Shown here one piece after another: positions 21,908 through 32,445 of a stretch of 64,000 nucleotides of DNA; position 1 is the first letter of the stretch, and every line of letters begins with the position of its first letter. This DNA comes from Symbiodinium natans (taxonomy: Eukaryota > Sar > Dinophyceae > Suessiales > Symbiodiniaceae): contig CAJNDS010002538.1 in the NCBI GenBank assembly GCA_905221605.1, positions 37,501 to 101,500 on the forward strand, given 5' to 3'. Position numbers and translations under genes: made by a program. Under the pieces are notes generated by a model, which saw nothing but the letters and a program-made list of their open reading frames with translations, searched no databases and had not been told where the DNA came from.

Positions 21908-22258
21908 CCGAAAAGCCCCCAAGCTGCCCCTGGGGTCGCAAAGGCACCTCCGGCATACCTGGGGCATCCTGACCCTGGAGGAGCACCGCCACGCGAGACT
22001 GGAGGAGCACCTGAAAAGGCGGGATCTCCCCTCAACCCCCGCAACCCTAAACCCTAAACCCTAAACCCCAAAATCCAAAACCCTAAAAACCCCAACCCCT
22101 AAACCCTAAACCCCAACCCCTAAACCCTAAGACCCTAAGACCCTAAACCCCAAACCCTCTACCCGTAGAAATCGCGGGAGCGGTCCGGCAGAATCTGGGG
22201 CCGACCTTCGCCCTCTCCGACGCGCGGAGCTGCTCCTCCCGAGCCTGTCAGAAGTTGC
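21908..22258 (-). CDS. Two GC-rich islands, probable helical exons
   Basis: Island 21908-22025 is open on the minus strand (PPFQVLLQSRVAVLLQGQD). Island 22168-22258 reads AREEQLRASERAKVGPRF, which looks like coiled coil. Between them is a CCCTAAA-type spacer. Function unknown. Confidence 0.4.
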
Positions 22259-22604
22259 AATGAGGAGTTCGAGTTTGTGGGGGTTCGGGTGTAGGGTGTA
22301 CAGGATGAAAAGGGTGCATAGGATGAAAAGGGTGTATAGGATGAAAAGGGTGTATAGGGTGTATAGGGTGTTTAGGGTTCAGGGTGTTAGGGGGGTTAGG
22401 GTGTATAGGCTGTTAGGCTTCCATTCCAAAGGCGAGTGGCTCTGCTTTGTGAGCCACTCAAAAAAAGGTAGGGCTTGAGAGTTCAGAGCTTCTGAGCTTC
22501 TGAGTCTTCAGGGGCGTGACGCGTAGGTGTAGGGCTTATGAGCCGACGCCCTGACGAGGGTTCAGGGATTTCAGGGTTTAGAGTACCGACCCATCAAGTG
22601 CATG

Positions 22605-22695
22605 GGGTTTAGGGTTTAGGGTTTAGGGTTTAGGGTTTAGGGTTTAGGGTTTAGGGTTTAGGGTTTAGGGTTTAGGGTTTAGGGTTTAGGGTTTA
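22605..22695 (+). repeat. TTTAGGG array
   Basis: About 12 units, perfect. Confidence 0.95.
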
Positions 22696-22697
22696 GC

Positions 22698-22762
22698 CCA
22701 AGAGGTGGCGAAAAACTGGTGACCTCCAGCTCCGCTTTCAGCTGCGCCTTAGGGTGAGGTTC
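22698..22762 (-). CDS. Possible coiled-coil exon
   Basis: The minus strand reads KAQLKAELEVTSFSPPLG. Confidence 0.38.
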
Positions 22763-22799
22763 AATCTCGGGGCTTATAGGGCTTGGGGTTTACAAGGTT

Positions 22800-23300
22800 T
22801 GTAGGGCTGAGGACTTGGAGCTCATAAGTTTTGAATTTGAGGGCTTAGGGATTGAATATGTTGATAAAGGCTTTGGGGGGTTATGAAACTTGAATCTCGT
22901 GTATGCGTGCACTTGGCAGATGTCAGGGTGACATCCGATACTTCCCAACAGTGAAGTAGAACCCGAAGGCCCTAAACCCTAACCTATATAGAACACTATA
23001 AGAACCCTTTTAAAACCCTGACCTCTATATAGAACACTATAGGGGAACCCTTTTTAAGGGATTGTAGAGAGAACCGGAGCTGTGTTTGGGGTACGAACCC
23101 GAAGCCCCCAACCCACAACTCCCCTAAGCCCTTAAGCCCTTGCACCCTTACACTCCCACAAGCCTACAGGCCCTAACAGGGCTTTGGGTCTAGGTTTGTG
23201 GGAGTAACCTTGGAAATACCTGAACAGGGGATACCTCGTGGCTTTAATCTAGAGCAAACATGCATCACTCGAGGTTATCGGGTTTGAAAGGTGGCTTCAG
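22800..23300. other. No gene seen; inverted short repeats
   Basis: Contains two copies of TATATAGAACACTATA (22984 and 23026) followed by ACCCTTTT-type sequence. This is a small tandem duplication. Confidence 0.4.
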
Positions 23301-23304
23301 ATGT

Positions 23305-23415
23305 CGGCTTCACTCCCCAATCCCGAGTCACCAGTCCGACCGCCTGAGCCTCCCGCTACTGTCTCTTCGGCCTCTCTGCGGCGGTTGCCTCGGAGGGCAA
23401 GACAGGCGCACGTCC
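23305..23415 (-). CDS. Possible exon
   Basis: The minus strand reads LALRGNRRREAEETVAGGSG. The lower part is open to a stop. Family unknown. Confidence 0.35.
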
Positions 23416-23861
23416 TAGAGCAAACCCTACATTAACCCTGTAAACCGCAGAAACCCTATAAACCCTATAAACCCTATTTCTACATTATCCCGAGGAATTG
23501 GCAGATACTCATGGTTCAATCATGGCACCCTGAGCCGTAGAAAGCTTTGGGCTATGACAGCAGAGACACGAATCCCTAGCCGCTGAGTACCCTGGGCCAA
23601 AAAATGAACTTTTTAACTATGGTAGCATTTTGTGTACACCCAAAAGGTTCAGATTACCGACTCAGCTACTAAGAACCAGACATGGTTGAGATACCTTCTG
23701 ATATGCTCTGTTCATCAGGAATCCCGCTACAAGGATTGGACATGTGTCTCTCAGAGGCAGAGCCCGGTTTGACATGTGCCTACTCCCCCAAAATAGGACA
23801 TAAACCCTTTTTGGGTTTAGGGTTTAGGGTTTAGGGTTTAGGGTTTAGGGTCCCCAAGGCA

Positions 23862-23972
23862 TGGCTCAGTCGCAGGCCCTGTTCCCGCACTCGATCAGAC
23901 ATAATCCGGAGTGCTCGAACGATGACGCGGTTTGCGCCTGGCGAACCCAACCGATGAACACGAAGCCCGGGC
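23862..23972 (-). CDS. Possible module exon (23.9 kb)
   Basis: The minus strand reads NRVIVRALRIMSDRVREQGL, resembling the VVIRALK core followed by a longer helix. TTTAGGG arrays lie on both sides. Confidence 0.42.
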
Positions 23973-23999
23973 AGTTTAGGGTTTAGGGTTTAGGGTTTA

Positions 24000-26900
24000 G
24001 GGTTTAGAATTTAGGGTTTAGGGTTTATAAGGTTTAGGGTTGAGGGATTTGCTGAACAAGTGAACCATTCCTGTGAGTATTCTGGCGACTTTTGCGGATT
24101 CCAGCCTTGTAGAGACTGGAGGCGAGCCTGAGGAGAGCCAGGGATCCAGTTGGTGGAGGGTTGTTCCCCCTTTATACCAGCAGCCCTTAAAGGGATTCTA
24201 GTAACCCCCAGTACTAACAGCCCTTAAAGGGGATTCTAGTACTTAAACCCTTAACTTATGCCCCAAACCCTAAAACCTAAAACCTAACTGCTGTGAAGTC
24301 GACGCAGCCGCTCCCTTTCTTTCTTTCTCTCCCTCTCTCTCTCTCACTCAGGAGCGCGCCGAGAGCTCTGCGTTGGGGCCATAGCCTGGCACCAAAGCCC
24401 TTTTGGTGCGTAAGCAGCGTGTCGGGTTTCGGGGTTTCGGGGTTACAGGGCTTTTGGGGGTTTTATGGTGGTTTACAGTAGTTTAAAATTGCTTGTTGTG
24501 GTTTTTAAGGTGTTTTTTTAAATAGAGTTTCGTGTAGGGGTCTAGGTGTTTAGAGTTTTACAGTCGCAGGACAGTTTAGGGAGTTCCATCTGTAGAGGGC
24601 TGTCCGCACACTCATGGCGATGAAGGGCCTAGGATGCAATGTGTGCCCTCGACCCTGAACCCTAAACTTGAAATCCTAAACCCTAAACCCAAAACCCTAA
24701 ACCCTAAACCCTCGGAAGCCGCAACCTCAATTCCGCAAAGCCCGCTCAGCCTTGGATCCTACGAAGCCTTATATAGAATCTGATTCCCTTGTCACCCCCA
24801 AGCTCGGCAACCACAGCCGCAACTGCCAGAAAACCACCTAAACCCTAATCATAGACCCCCAAAACCTTGTAAAAGCCCAGGACATGCCAAACACCCAGAG
24901 CCCTAAAGGCCCACTTTTGAAACTCTAAACTGCCCTAACCTAAGACCCTCAGACCCCCCAAAGCCTCTAAACCCTAAACTCTCAATCCCCAAACCCTAAA
25001 CCCCAACTGCTGGTGTGAACCAGCAGGCTGAAAAGTCTCACTCCCAACCATAGCCCACACAATGCGAAGACTCTCCACGCAAACAAAGGACCGGAACGAA
25101 GTCGGCACCGTTAAAGGCAGCTTGTGTTGAAGCGTTTTATGCTCTACGCTACACATTCTTCAAAACTCCGAAAAAATGGCCTAAAACCATACGCCCCGGG
25201 CACCTGCCGGCGCCGGCGCCGGCGCGGCCATGGGCGCCGCGGCGTAGTGCGCGGGCACCCGGGCCGGCAGCAGCGGCCTCTGGAGGGACAGCTTTGCCTA
25301 CGAAAAGAATCCCAAGAAGGGCTTATAAACCTCAAAGATGACACCAAATTTTAGGCTCTTTTTTTGGTATGGAAGGGGGGTGGGGGTTTGGGAGGGGGAG
25401 TTTGGGGGTTGTAGGGTTGAGATTTGGGATGTAGGGTTGGGGTGTTGGGGACCTCGGGTTCGGCAGCTTAGGGCGTGATCTTTTCGAAGCTTGGTGCAGG
25501 AGGGTCGGTTGAGGGTTCAGGATTCAGGGTTCAGGATTCAGGGTTCGAGGTTTAGTAGGGTTTAGGGTTTAGGTTGCAGGGGGAGTCTTTTCTGGGTCCT
25601 TGCTGAGGTGAGATCAGCAAAGGTACTTATATATTATACATTATCTGCATCATGAATGCAGTCTCAAATTCATAACAACCACCCTAGATACGCCTTTCTT
25701 GGGCCGTTGTTGTGCCAACGCCCCGGTTGCAAAGGCCTCGAATAGTCCTCATATTCCACATAAGCCTTATACAAACAAAACCAGGGAGGGGCCGCCAATA
25801 TCCGCTCTTTGCACTCCCAAAACGCGTCCTTTTGGAACTTCCGAAACATACCCTGAAGCCAACACCCCTCAAACATACTCTAAAGCAATTAAGACCCTGA
25901 AGTCCCTGAAGTCCTTAAAGTCCCTAAAGAGTATCAAACCCTTACGCAACCACTCAGAGGGTTTTTTGAAGGCCACGCCGTCGGGTCGAGGGCAGGGCTG
26001 GCTGCTCTGCTGATCCTGGTGGAACGCCGCAATCCTCGAAGGGAGAGGTCTCGGGCTGCTAATAAGGGCTCTAAGTTGCAGGTTTAGGGCGTGTAGAAGT
26101 TTAGATGCTTTAGGGTGTCTTGGGGTGTTTAGAAGTTTAGATGCTTTCGGGTCCAAGCCCCGTTATGCACCCAACATCCTCTGAGCCCAATCCGGTCAGC
26201 AGCAACAGTAAACAGAGCTCTTAGAACTCCTACCCGCACCCCAGCAGCGACCCTAGCGCTGTCATGCTCAGACCCTCAGGCCCTCAACCCGACGCAGTTC
26301 TGGGTACCGCGACATCTCGGCACAGGTCGCCCGGCCCTCTTCGGGAGAGGAACAGCCTGGCGGAGGCAGATGAGGTGAAGGGTTTGGTGCAGGGTCTGCG
26401 GTTGAGGGATTGGGGTTTAGGGCTTGCGGTTCAGGGTCTGGGTTCAGGTTGAGGATTCGGGACTCGGGTGTAGAGGGCTTGGGGGTTCTCGGCGAGCCGC
26501 CTGAACCCCCCAGACGACGCGGCCCACCAGAGCCAAAATGTGGGGTTGCTTGCGGAAAGTTTGAGGACCTTTGGGTAACCACTGGATACTGTTCCACAAG
26601 CAAGTCTGGAGGTGCATGAAATGTTCCGCATAACTTGTACATGCAAGCTGCTGCGCTAGAAGTACCCTCAACCTTTGACACGGAACCCTACAAGCCCTTG
26701 GAGACCTTATGAATCCTGAAATCGCTATGCTATCCTACTCTCTAGTTGAGGGCCTAGGGCATCTTAAGGTACGTGGACCGTGAGCCCGTTTCGGGCTCAT
26801 GACCCTGAAGCCTAAAGCCTAAAGCCTGAACCCTAAACCCTGAACCCTAAACCCTGAACCCCAAGCCCTAAACCCTAAACCCTAAGCCCTAAGCCCAAAG

Positions 26901-27265
26901 AAAGGCCAGCCTTGGAGCCGTCTCATCAGCTCCTCCGCCCAGGGCCTGGCGATGGCTTTTGGGGATCTGAAGGTCCCCAAATTCTCGAAACCCCAAGCCC
27001 TGCACACAAGACCCTAACCCACCTAAAGGAAAACACCAACAAAACAGCTCGGGACCAAACAACTTCAACAAAAGCAACTTGCTAAACGGAACAAAAGTAT
27101 GTTACAACAACACTTTGCCCAAAACAACATTCTACTCACCCATAAGCCCTAAACCGTCAACCGTAAACCCTAAACCGCATAAACCGCATAAACCGTATAA
27201 ACAAAATAATCCGTATAAACCGTGCAAACCGTATAAGCCCTAAACCCTAAACCCTAAACCCCTCC
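24000..27265. other. Mostly unassigned; degenerate repeats with a few GC-rich islands
   Basis: Holds a tandem pair of AGCAGCCCTTAAAGGGATTC-like units (24178-24245), a CT microsatellite (24316-24345), a GC-rich island at 25195-25290 (minus reading LPARVPAHYAAAPMAAPAP), and a possible open region near 26268-26681 with no known match. Degenerate CCGTATAAACC units lie at 27150-27240. Confidence 0.35.
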
Positions 27266-27267
27266 AC

Positions 27268-27338
27268 CCACAGCGCGCCCCGAAGCCGCGGCTGCAGACA
27301 CGGAGCCGCCCGGAAGGGGCGCCTGGATGCCTCTGGGG
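27268..27338 (-). CDS. GC-rich island, possible exon
   Basis: The minus strand reads GIQAPLPGGSVSAAAASGRA. The acceptor is CCCTAAACCCCAG. The flanks are CCCTAAA below and TTTAGGG above. Confidence 0.35.
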
Positions 27339-27339
27339 T

Positions 27340-27640
27340 TTAGGGTTTAGGGCTAGGGTTTAGGGTTTAGGGTTTAGAGTTTAGGGTTTAGAATTTAGGG
27401 TTTAAGGCTAGGGTTTAGGGTTTAGGGTTTAGGGTTTTACAGGGTTTAGGGTTTACAGGGTTTAGGGTTCATGGGGTTTATAGGGTTTATGGGGGTTATA
27501 GGATTTATGGGGTTTATAGGGTTTCTAGGGTTTCTAGGGTTTATAGGGTTTATGGGGTTTATAGTGTTTATAGGGTTTATAGGGTTTATAGGGTTTAAAG
27601 GGTTTACAGGGTTCATAGGGTTTAGGGTTTAGGGTTTTTC
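27340..27640 (+). repeat. TTTAGGG array degrading to TTTATAGGG
   Basis: Starts as TTTAGGG and passes into longer 8-9 nt units (TTTATAGGG, TTTATGGGG). Confidence 0.9.
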
Positions 27641-27699
27641 CGGCTTTTTGCTGCGGGTCTTGGCCTGACGCCAGCTGCCCGGCATAAGTGGCAATGGGC

Positions 27700-28430
27700 A
27701 TCATCACTTGCCTGGGAGCACTTCTTCGTTTATTGCTATTATGATTAGTGTTTTTCCGTTTATTTTAATCTTACTAGTACTACTTATTTATGTGTTTTTT
27801 TAAGAGGGTGGGTAGGGGGGGGTAGAGTTTTAGGGTTCTGGGGTTTCTTCGTTTGTTCTTAAAGAGGGGGGGGTAGGGAGGGGGGGTTGGAGTTTTAGGG
27901 TTCTAGGGATTTAGGGGTTTTGGGCTTTTGGGGGTTTTAGGTGGTGCAAGGGTTTTAGGGGTTTTGGTGTTTTAGGGTTTTGCGGTTTTGGGGGGTTTTC
28001 GGGTCCCTGAGAATATTCAGTGGCCGTTTACGTTTGCATGTTACAACAACCCTCAGCTCTCAGAACCCCCCCCCCACCCTGAAACCCTAAAAGCCCAAAC
28101 CCTGAGGATCCTCGTCTAAATACACCAAAGACTTCTAAAACCCTAAACCTCCAATTGCAGATCCCTTAACCCTATGAAGCCCGAAACCACCGAACCCTTA
28201 AACGCGACAAACCCCCAAACCCTTAAGCCAAGAAGGGCAAACTCCGGAGCCCCCACAGTGAAACCCTTCTGACACCCCCATGAAACTTCAAGCCCTATCA
28301 CCCCTGAGCCCCATAAAACCCCCAACCCTAAACCCTAAACCCTAACCCTAAACCCTAAACCCTAAACCCTAAACCCCAAAGCCCGAAATTATCCACCCGA
28401 AACCCTAAGCCCAAAACCCTAAACCCCATG
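27700..28430. other. No gene seen
   Basis: G-rich sequence with GGGGGGGTAGGG-type runs (27,800-28,010), then degenerate CCCTAAA units to 28,430. Confidence 0.45.
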
Positions 28431-28431
28431 G

Positions 28432-28512
28432 AGCTCGCAAACGATGAGCGCCCAGCGCCAGCGCTTCCCGCTCCTCATGCAGATGGCACCTGGGAAACAG
28501 GGGAGCGTCAGG
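28432..28512 (-). CDS. Possible coiled-coil exon
   Basis: The minus strand reads CHLHEEREALALGAHRLRAP, with a GTTTAGGG donor at its end. The flanks are CCCTAAA below and TTCAGGG/TTTAGGG above. Confidence 0.42.
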
Positions 28513-28719
28513 AATTGTAGGGTTCAGGGTTCAGGGTTTAGGGTTTCGGGTTTAGGGTTCAGGGTTCAGGGTTCAGGGTTTAGGGTTTCGGGTTTAGGGT
28601 TTTAGGCTTGGGGTTCAGGGTTTAGGCTTAGGGTTCAGGGTTTAGGGAGGGCTGATAAGGATTTAGGGTTTAGGGTTCAGGGTCGTTTAGGTTTACCGGG
28701 CTTAGGGCTTAATGTCGTA

Positions 28720-29129
28720 TCCTGATTAGTGTGGACCCCTTCAATAATGAAAAGTTTTCAAAAAATCATTCAGGAGACAAAAATTCGGTTGCCCCCCTAC
28801 AATAATGAAAAGTTTTTCGGACATGGGTTTCGGAAGAGAGAAAAAAAGAGAACAAGATGATGAAATAAAAGAGCAAAAGAAGAGCAGCTTCAACTCGGCT
28901 TACCTGAGCTGAGCTCATCTGAGCTTACCTGAGCTTAATTACCTCAGAGGAGAGGGAGAGGAAGAGGAGAGGAAGAGGAGAGGGAAGAGGAGCGAAGAGG
29001 AAATGAAGAGGAGCCGGTGGGGGGGGGCCCGGGGCCGAAAATTAGTTTGGGGGGGTCCCTTTTTTTGACACTATTGCGGGGGTGGATTTAGTTTGTGGGG
29101 GGGGGGGGGGGGCCCCACACTAATCAGGA
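28720..29129. mobile_element. Non-autonomous element with terminal inverted repeats
   Basis: Left end TCCTGATTAGTGTGG; right end CCACACTAATCAGGA, a perfect 15-bp inverted repeat 410 bp apart. The interior has two CAATAATGAAAAGTTTT units, a polypurine tract (GAGGAGAGGAAGAGGAGAG type) and poly-G. No coding capacity was seen. No clear target-site duplication was found. Confidence 0.7.
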
Positions 29130-29649
29130 GACCACATTAGGGCTCATGGCTCATGGAGTAATGTCAGATCAGGGTTCAGGGTTGCATGGCCCGAGGTGGA
29201 TTGCAATGAAACTCTATCAGACAAGGAAGCGTGCCCCCAAGAGCATCTTTCAAGATGCCCAGGGAAGCCGAGCATGCCGCTGCCCCCCTCGAATCCGAAT
29301 CAAGACGCAACATGTAGGGCCTTAACCCATAAACCCTCAACCCCAAACCCTAAATCCTGAAGGGCAACTCGCCCCTCGGAAAGCTTCGAAGCCCTCCCCG
29401 CCCTCCCTCCCCTCCCCCAAACCCAACGAAGCTCCAAAGCGCAGGGCTGCGCTGAATCAATCCAAGGGGCTCCCCAAGCAGCTGCGACAGCTGGTCGACA
29501 TCGGAAGCCTCGACACGACATCCAGAACCCTAAGCCCTGAACCCTGAACCCTAAACCCTAAACCCTGAACCCTGAAACCTGTGTGGGGGCCGGCAAGTGG
29601 TCTGACTTTAGGAAGCCAGAGGATCAGAAGTCGAGGGCTCATGGGCAGG

Positions 29650-29755
29650 GGTTTAGGGTTTAGGGTTTAGGGTTTAGGGTTTAGGGTTTAGGGTTTAGGG
29701 TTTAGGGTTTAGGGTTTAGGGTTTAGGGTTTAGGGTTTAGGGTTCAGGGTTCAAG
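29650..29755 (+). repeat. TTTAGGG array
   Basis: About 15 units. The shorter array at 29900-29950 is preceded by the same AGGATCAGAAGTcGAGGGCT-like sequence, so a block of about 130 bp is partly duplicated. Confidence 0.95.
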
Positions 29756-29756
29756 G

Positions 29757-29830
29757 TCGACCCCACGGCGCCCGGGCGGCCCGGCCAGAAGGGCAACGTC
29801 CATCTTTCCACCTTGCGCCCACGGTCGATG
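29757..29830 (-). CDS. GC-rich island, possible exon
   Basis: The minus strand reads RGRKVERWTLPFWPGRPG. Bounded by TTTAGGG arrays. Family unknown. Confidence 0.3.
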
Positions 29831-30237
29831 GGCCAAGATCCTACTCTGAATGAGCCATATATGTGCTGCAGGGATCAGAAGTTGAGGGCTCATGGGCAGG
29901 GGTTTAGGGTTTAGGGTTTAGGGTTTAGGGTTTAGGGTTTAGGGTTTAGGGCCTTACAATCAGCAAAGACTGCCAGACAAAAACCCTCAAGCCCGGCGGA
30001 GATTTTTTTTGCATGAACCCCCCATGAAGCACGGGAGGCGGGTGCGTGGCGTGGCGTGTCTGGCTCCTGGCCGTCTCGATCTCAAAACCATTCCGGGAGG
30101 GGATCGAATCGAAGGCGAATCGAAGCCCAGGCTCCGGGTCTCTCGCGCCTTGTGCGCGGGAGCTGTGCAGGCAATGTGCCTTGCGTCGGAGGCTTTGGGA
30201 ACCAGCCCCTGGGAACCGCTGCCGCCCAAAGCTACGA

Positions 30238-30358
30238 ACCTTGGAGACCAAATGAACCCGACGAAGGTTCATGGTTCCTCTATCCCTAAAACTCACGGGA
30301 GTATAGAAGTATATAGGGTGCTTGACGCCAAATTTGGGGTTCGTTTGGTCCCCCAAGG
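30238..30358. repeat. Family A introner-like element
   Basis: Starts ACCTTGGAGACCAAATGAAC and ends GGTTCGTTTGGTCCCCCAAGG, inverted repeats of about 22 bp, with a short unique loop of about 80 bp. Confidence 0.75.
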
Positions 30359-30404
30359 AAAGATCCCCGAGTTCAGGCCATCTGGGACTAAATCTTCGGG
30401 TCAC

Positions 30405-30487
30405 GCTGCTCTGGTAGAACGCAGGAGCGCGACACCGACAATGAGGGAATCAAAGACTTGGGGCTCAGCTGCGCCGGGTCCTTTGAA
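30405..30487 (-). CDS. Module-like exon (30.4 kb)
   Basis: The minus strand reads FKGPGAAEPQVFDSLIVGVA, then LLRSTRAA, ending at GTGACC as donor after acceptor GATCAG. It resembles the GPGA tail plus an ALLRT core, as in exon 17. A family A element lies just downstream in the intron. Confidence 0.5.
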
Positions 30488-30707
30488 CTGATCTCTACCT
30501 GCCTGGTCTTGAGTTTTAGGGTTTAGGGTGTAGGGTGTAGGGTTTAGGGTATCGGTCTGCTCGTTTTGGGCTTGCAAGGGTTGAGGGGTTCTCGAGTTCA
30601 GTAGATAGGGGCTTGGGGCTCAGGCTCTACAGCTTTAGCGTTCAGGGCCCATGGGGTTGTCTGGGTTGTCTAGACCTCAAAGCGCAGCTAGGCAGAGTGT
30701 TGTCAAC

Positions 30708-30793
30708 ATATGCCACAGCCCGGCACAGGAAAAGGGGCCGAGCTGCGACACAGCTGAAGGATGGGAGGGAGGTGCGGCCCCACCTCAACCTCC
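30708..30793 (-). CDS. Exon abutting a family A element
   Basis: The minus strand reads EVEVGPHLPPILQLCRSSAP. Its first base follows CCCCAAG, the end of the family A element, so the element supplies the splice acceptor. A GT donor (GTTGAC) closes the exon. Family unknown. Confidence 0.45.
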
Positions 30794-30903
30794 CTTGGGG
30801 ACGACATGAACCCCAAAAGGGTTTATGGTTCATATACCTTAATACGAATTATCGTAGTAGAGGGTGTAGGACCCCAACTTTAGGGTTCATGTGGTCCCCA
30901 AGG
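30792..30903. repeat. Family A introner-like element
   Basis: Starts CCCTTGGGGACGACATGAAC and ends GTTCATGTGGTCCCCAAGG, about 112 bp. The centre holds TTAATACGAATTAT and GGACCCCAACTTTA, shared with other copies. Confidence 0.85.
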
Positions 30904-30939
30904 TCTATACTAAAACGAGGCTCCATGATTCATGCTACC

Positions 30940-31070
30940 CTAAACCCTAAACCCTGAACCCTGAACCCTGAACCCTAAACCCTAAACCCTAAGCCCTAAA
31001 CCCTAAACCCTAAACCCTAAACCCTAAACCCTAAACCCTAAACCCTAAACCTAAACCCTAAACCCTAGAC
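30940..31070 (-). repeat. CCCTAAA array
   Basis: About 18 units including a few CCCTGAA. Confidence 0.95.
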
Positions 31071-31074
31071 TAGT

Positions 31075-31195
31075 GCGCTCTCACCGTCAGGAGTTGGTGT
31101 GTCCCGAAGAGGTGCAGGCGCTGGAAGCTAAATGTCTTGAACACGAATTCCTGAGCTGGTCAACACCGGCCAAAGGGCGCAGGACGAAATGTAGG
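31075..31195 (+). CDS. Possible exon on the plus strand
   Basis: The plus strand reads ELVCPEEVQALEAKCLEHEF, then a GT (GTAGGG) after AAAT. The minus strand is interrupted in the frames tried. The PEEVQAL string resembles the module, which would be odd on this strand; it may be chance. Confidence 0.3.
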
Positions 31196-31579
31196 GTTTA
31201 GGGTGTAGGGTTTAGGGTCTAGGGTCTAGGGTCTAGGGTCTAGGGTTTAGGGTTTAGGGTTTAGGGTTGAGAGTTTAGGGTTTAGGGCACGCTTGTTTTG
31301 CAGGCCTTTCTCGTCTACCTTCCCTTGGAAGGTGGCGGAGGGGGTGGGGGGGGCTTGTGTGAGTTTCCCTTCGGCGGTTGACTGCGTAGTTCAGGGGGTT
31401 AAAACTCGCACCCTTTTTGAAGTTGTACCCTGAAAGGTCTCCCTCAATATACTCCGAACATGGCCCTTCGATTCCCTCAGAGGATCCTTGAACAAGGCTC
31501 CCCAAACCCAAGGGTAGAACCTTAGGGGTCCAAGGTAGAATTCCAGGAGTAGTATAGGGACTCTCTTAAGGAGTATGTC

Positions 31580-31711
31580 TAAGGAGGGACCCCTAGAAGG
31601 GGCCCTTAGTCTGATTCCCCTATCCTAACCCCTACATTACTACCTTATGTAGTCCCTACATACCTAAGTCCATTAATAACCCCTAAGGCCCCTTGTAAGG
31701 GCCCCTCCTTT
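31580..31711. repeat. Inverted-repeat element with AAGGAGGGrCCC ends
   Basis: AAGGAGGGACCCCTAGAAGG and, in inverse, CCCCTTGTAAGGGCCCCTCC flank about 75 bp. Related fragments lie near 280-440 and 34.72-34.79 kb. Confidence 0.6.
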
Positions 31712-31984
31712 AGCCCCTTGACTCTCCCTGGATAAGCGCCCAGGTTCGATCATAAGGGATGCATAGGTTGAAGGGCTCAGGTCCTCAGCCAGCTCTTTCG
31801 ACGCGCCTCACATCGGGGTGGGCTCGCGCACAGCCCCAAGGGTTTTATAGAGTTTAGATGAGACTGCGGCCCGAAACCCTACACCCTAAGTGAACACTAA
31901 TCCCTATAAACCCTAACCCTAAACCCCTAAACCCTAAACCCTAAACCCCTAAACCCTAAACCCTAAACCCTAGGGTTTCAAGGG

Positions 31985-32112
31985 CTTCATGTCCCCGGCC
32001 CCTGCCTGGCGCTGGCCGGTCTGGAGCCCGGAGCTCGGGAGCCAGGCCCGAAGAGGCCAGGAACGTCATCGACTCGACGCAGGTCTCAGCAGAGCCCGGC
32101 CCTACATCCCAT
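31985..32112 (-). CDS. Possible C-terminal exon of the kinase transcript
   Basis: The minus strand reads GSAETCVESMTFLASSGLAP. The plus strand is also open (RPEEARNVIDSTQVSAEPG), so orientation is uncertain. The flanks are CCCTAAA below and TTTAGGG above. Confidence 0.35.
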
Positions 32113-32220
32113 TAGGGTTTAGGGTTCAGGGTTCAGGGTTCAGAGTTCAGGGTTCAGGGTTTAGGGTTTAGGGTTTAGGGTTTAGGGTTTAGGGTTTAGG
32201 ATTTAGGGTTTAGGGTTTAG
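32113..32220 (+). repeat. TTTAGGG/TTCAGGG array
   Basis: About 15 units, directly next to a family D element. Confidence 0.9.
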
Positions 32221-32316
32221 GGGGTTTCCGAAGTTAGTGGGTGCCTTATTCTAAGGGGATCCTGCTATTTAGGGGGTCTATATTTTTAGGGGGTCCCCCT
32301 ATTTCGTAAACCCCCA
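32219..32316. repeat. Family D element, copy 2, supplying a splice donor
   Basis: Starts GGGGGTTTCCGAAGTTAGTG and ends CCTATTTCGTAAACCCCCA. On the minus strand the exon above ends ...CCCGACGC and the element begins GTGGGGGTTTACG, giving a GT donor from its terminal repeat. Confidence 0.65.
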
Positions 32317-32319
32317 CGC

Positions 32320-32445
32320 GTCGGGAGGGGTTTCGGGCCCTTGCTTGCAGCTCGGCGGCTGGATTTCGCCTTGCGTCCGCCGAAAGCTGCCAGATGGACG
32401 TGAAGCACTGCAGTGCCTCAGACCCGTACTTCGTCACGGAGCTCG
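32320..32445 (-). CDS. Kinase C-terminal extension exon
   Basis: The minus strand reads SSVTKYGSEALQCFTSIWQL, then SADARRNPAAELQARARNPS. It lies one intron after kinase subdomain XI. The join to the previous exon was not resolved in phase. Confidence 0.6.
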
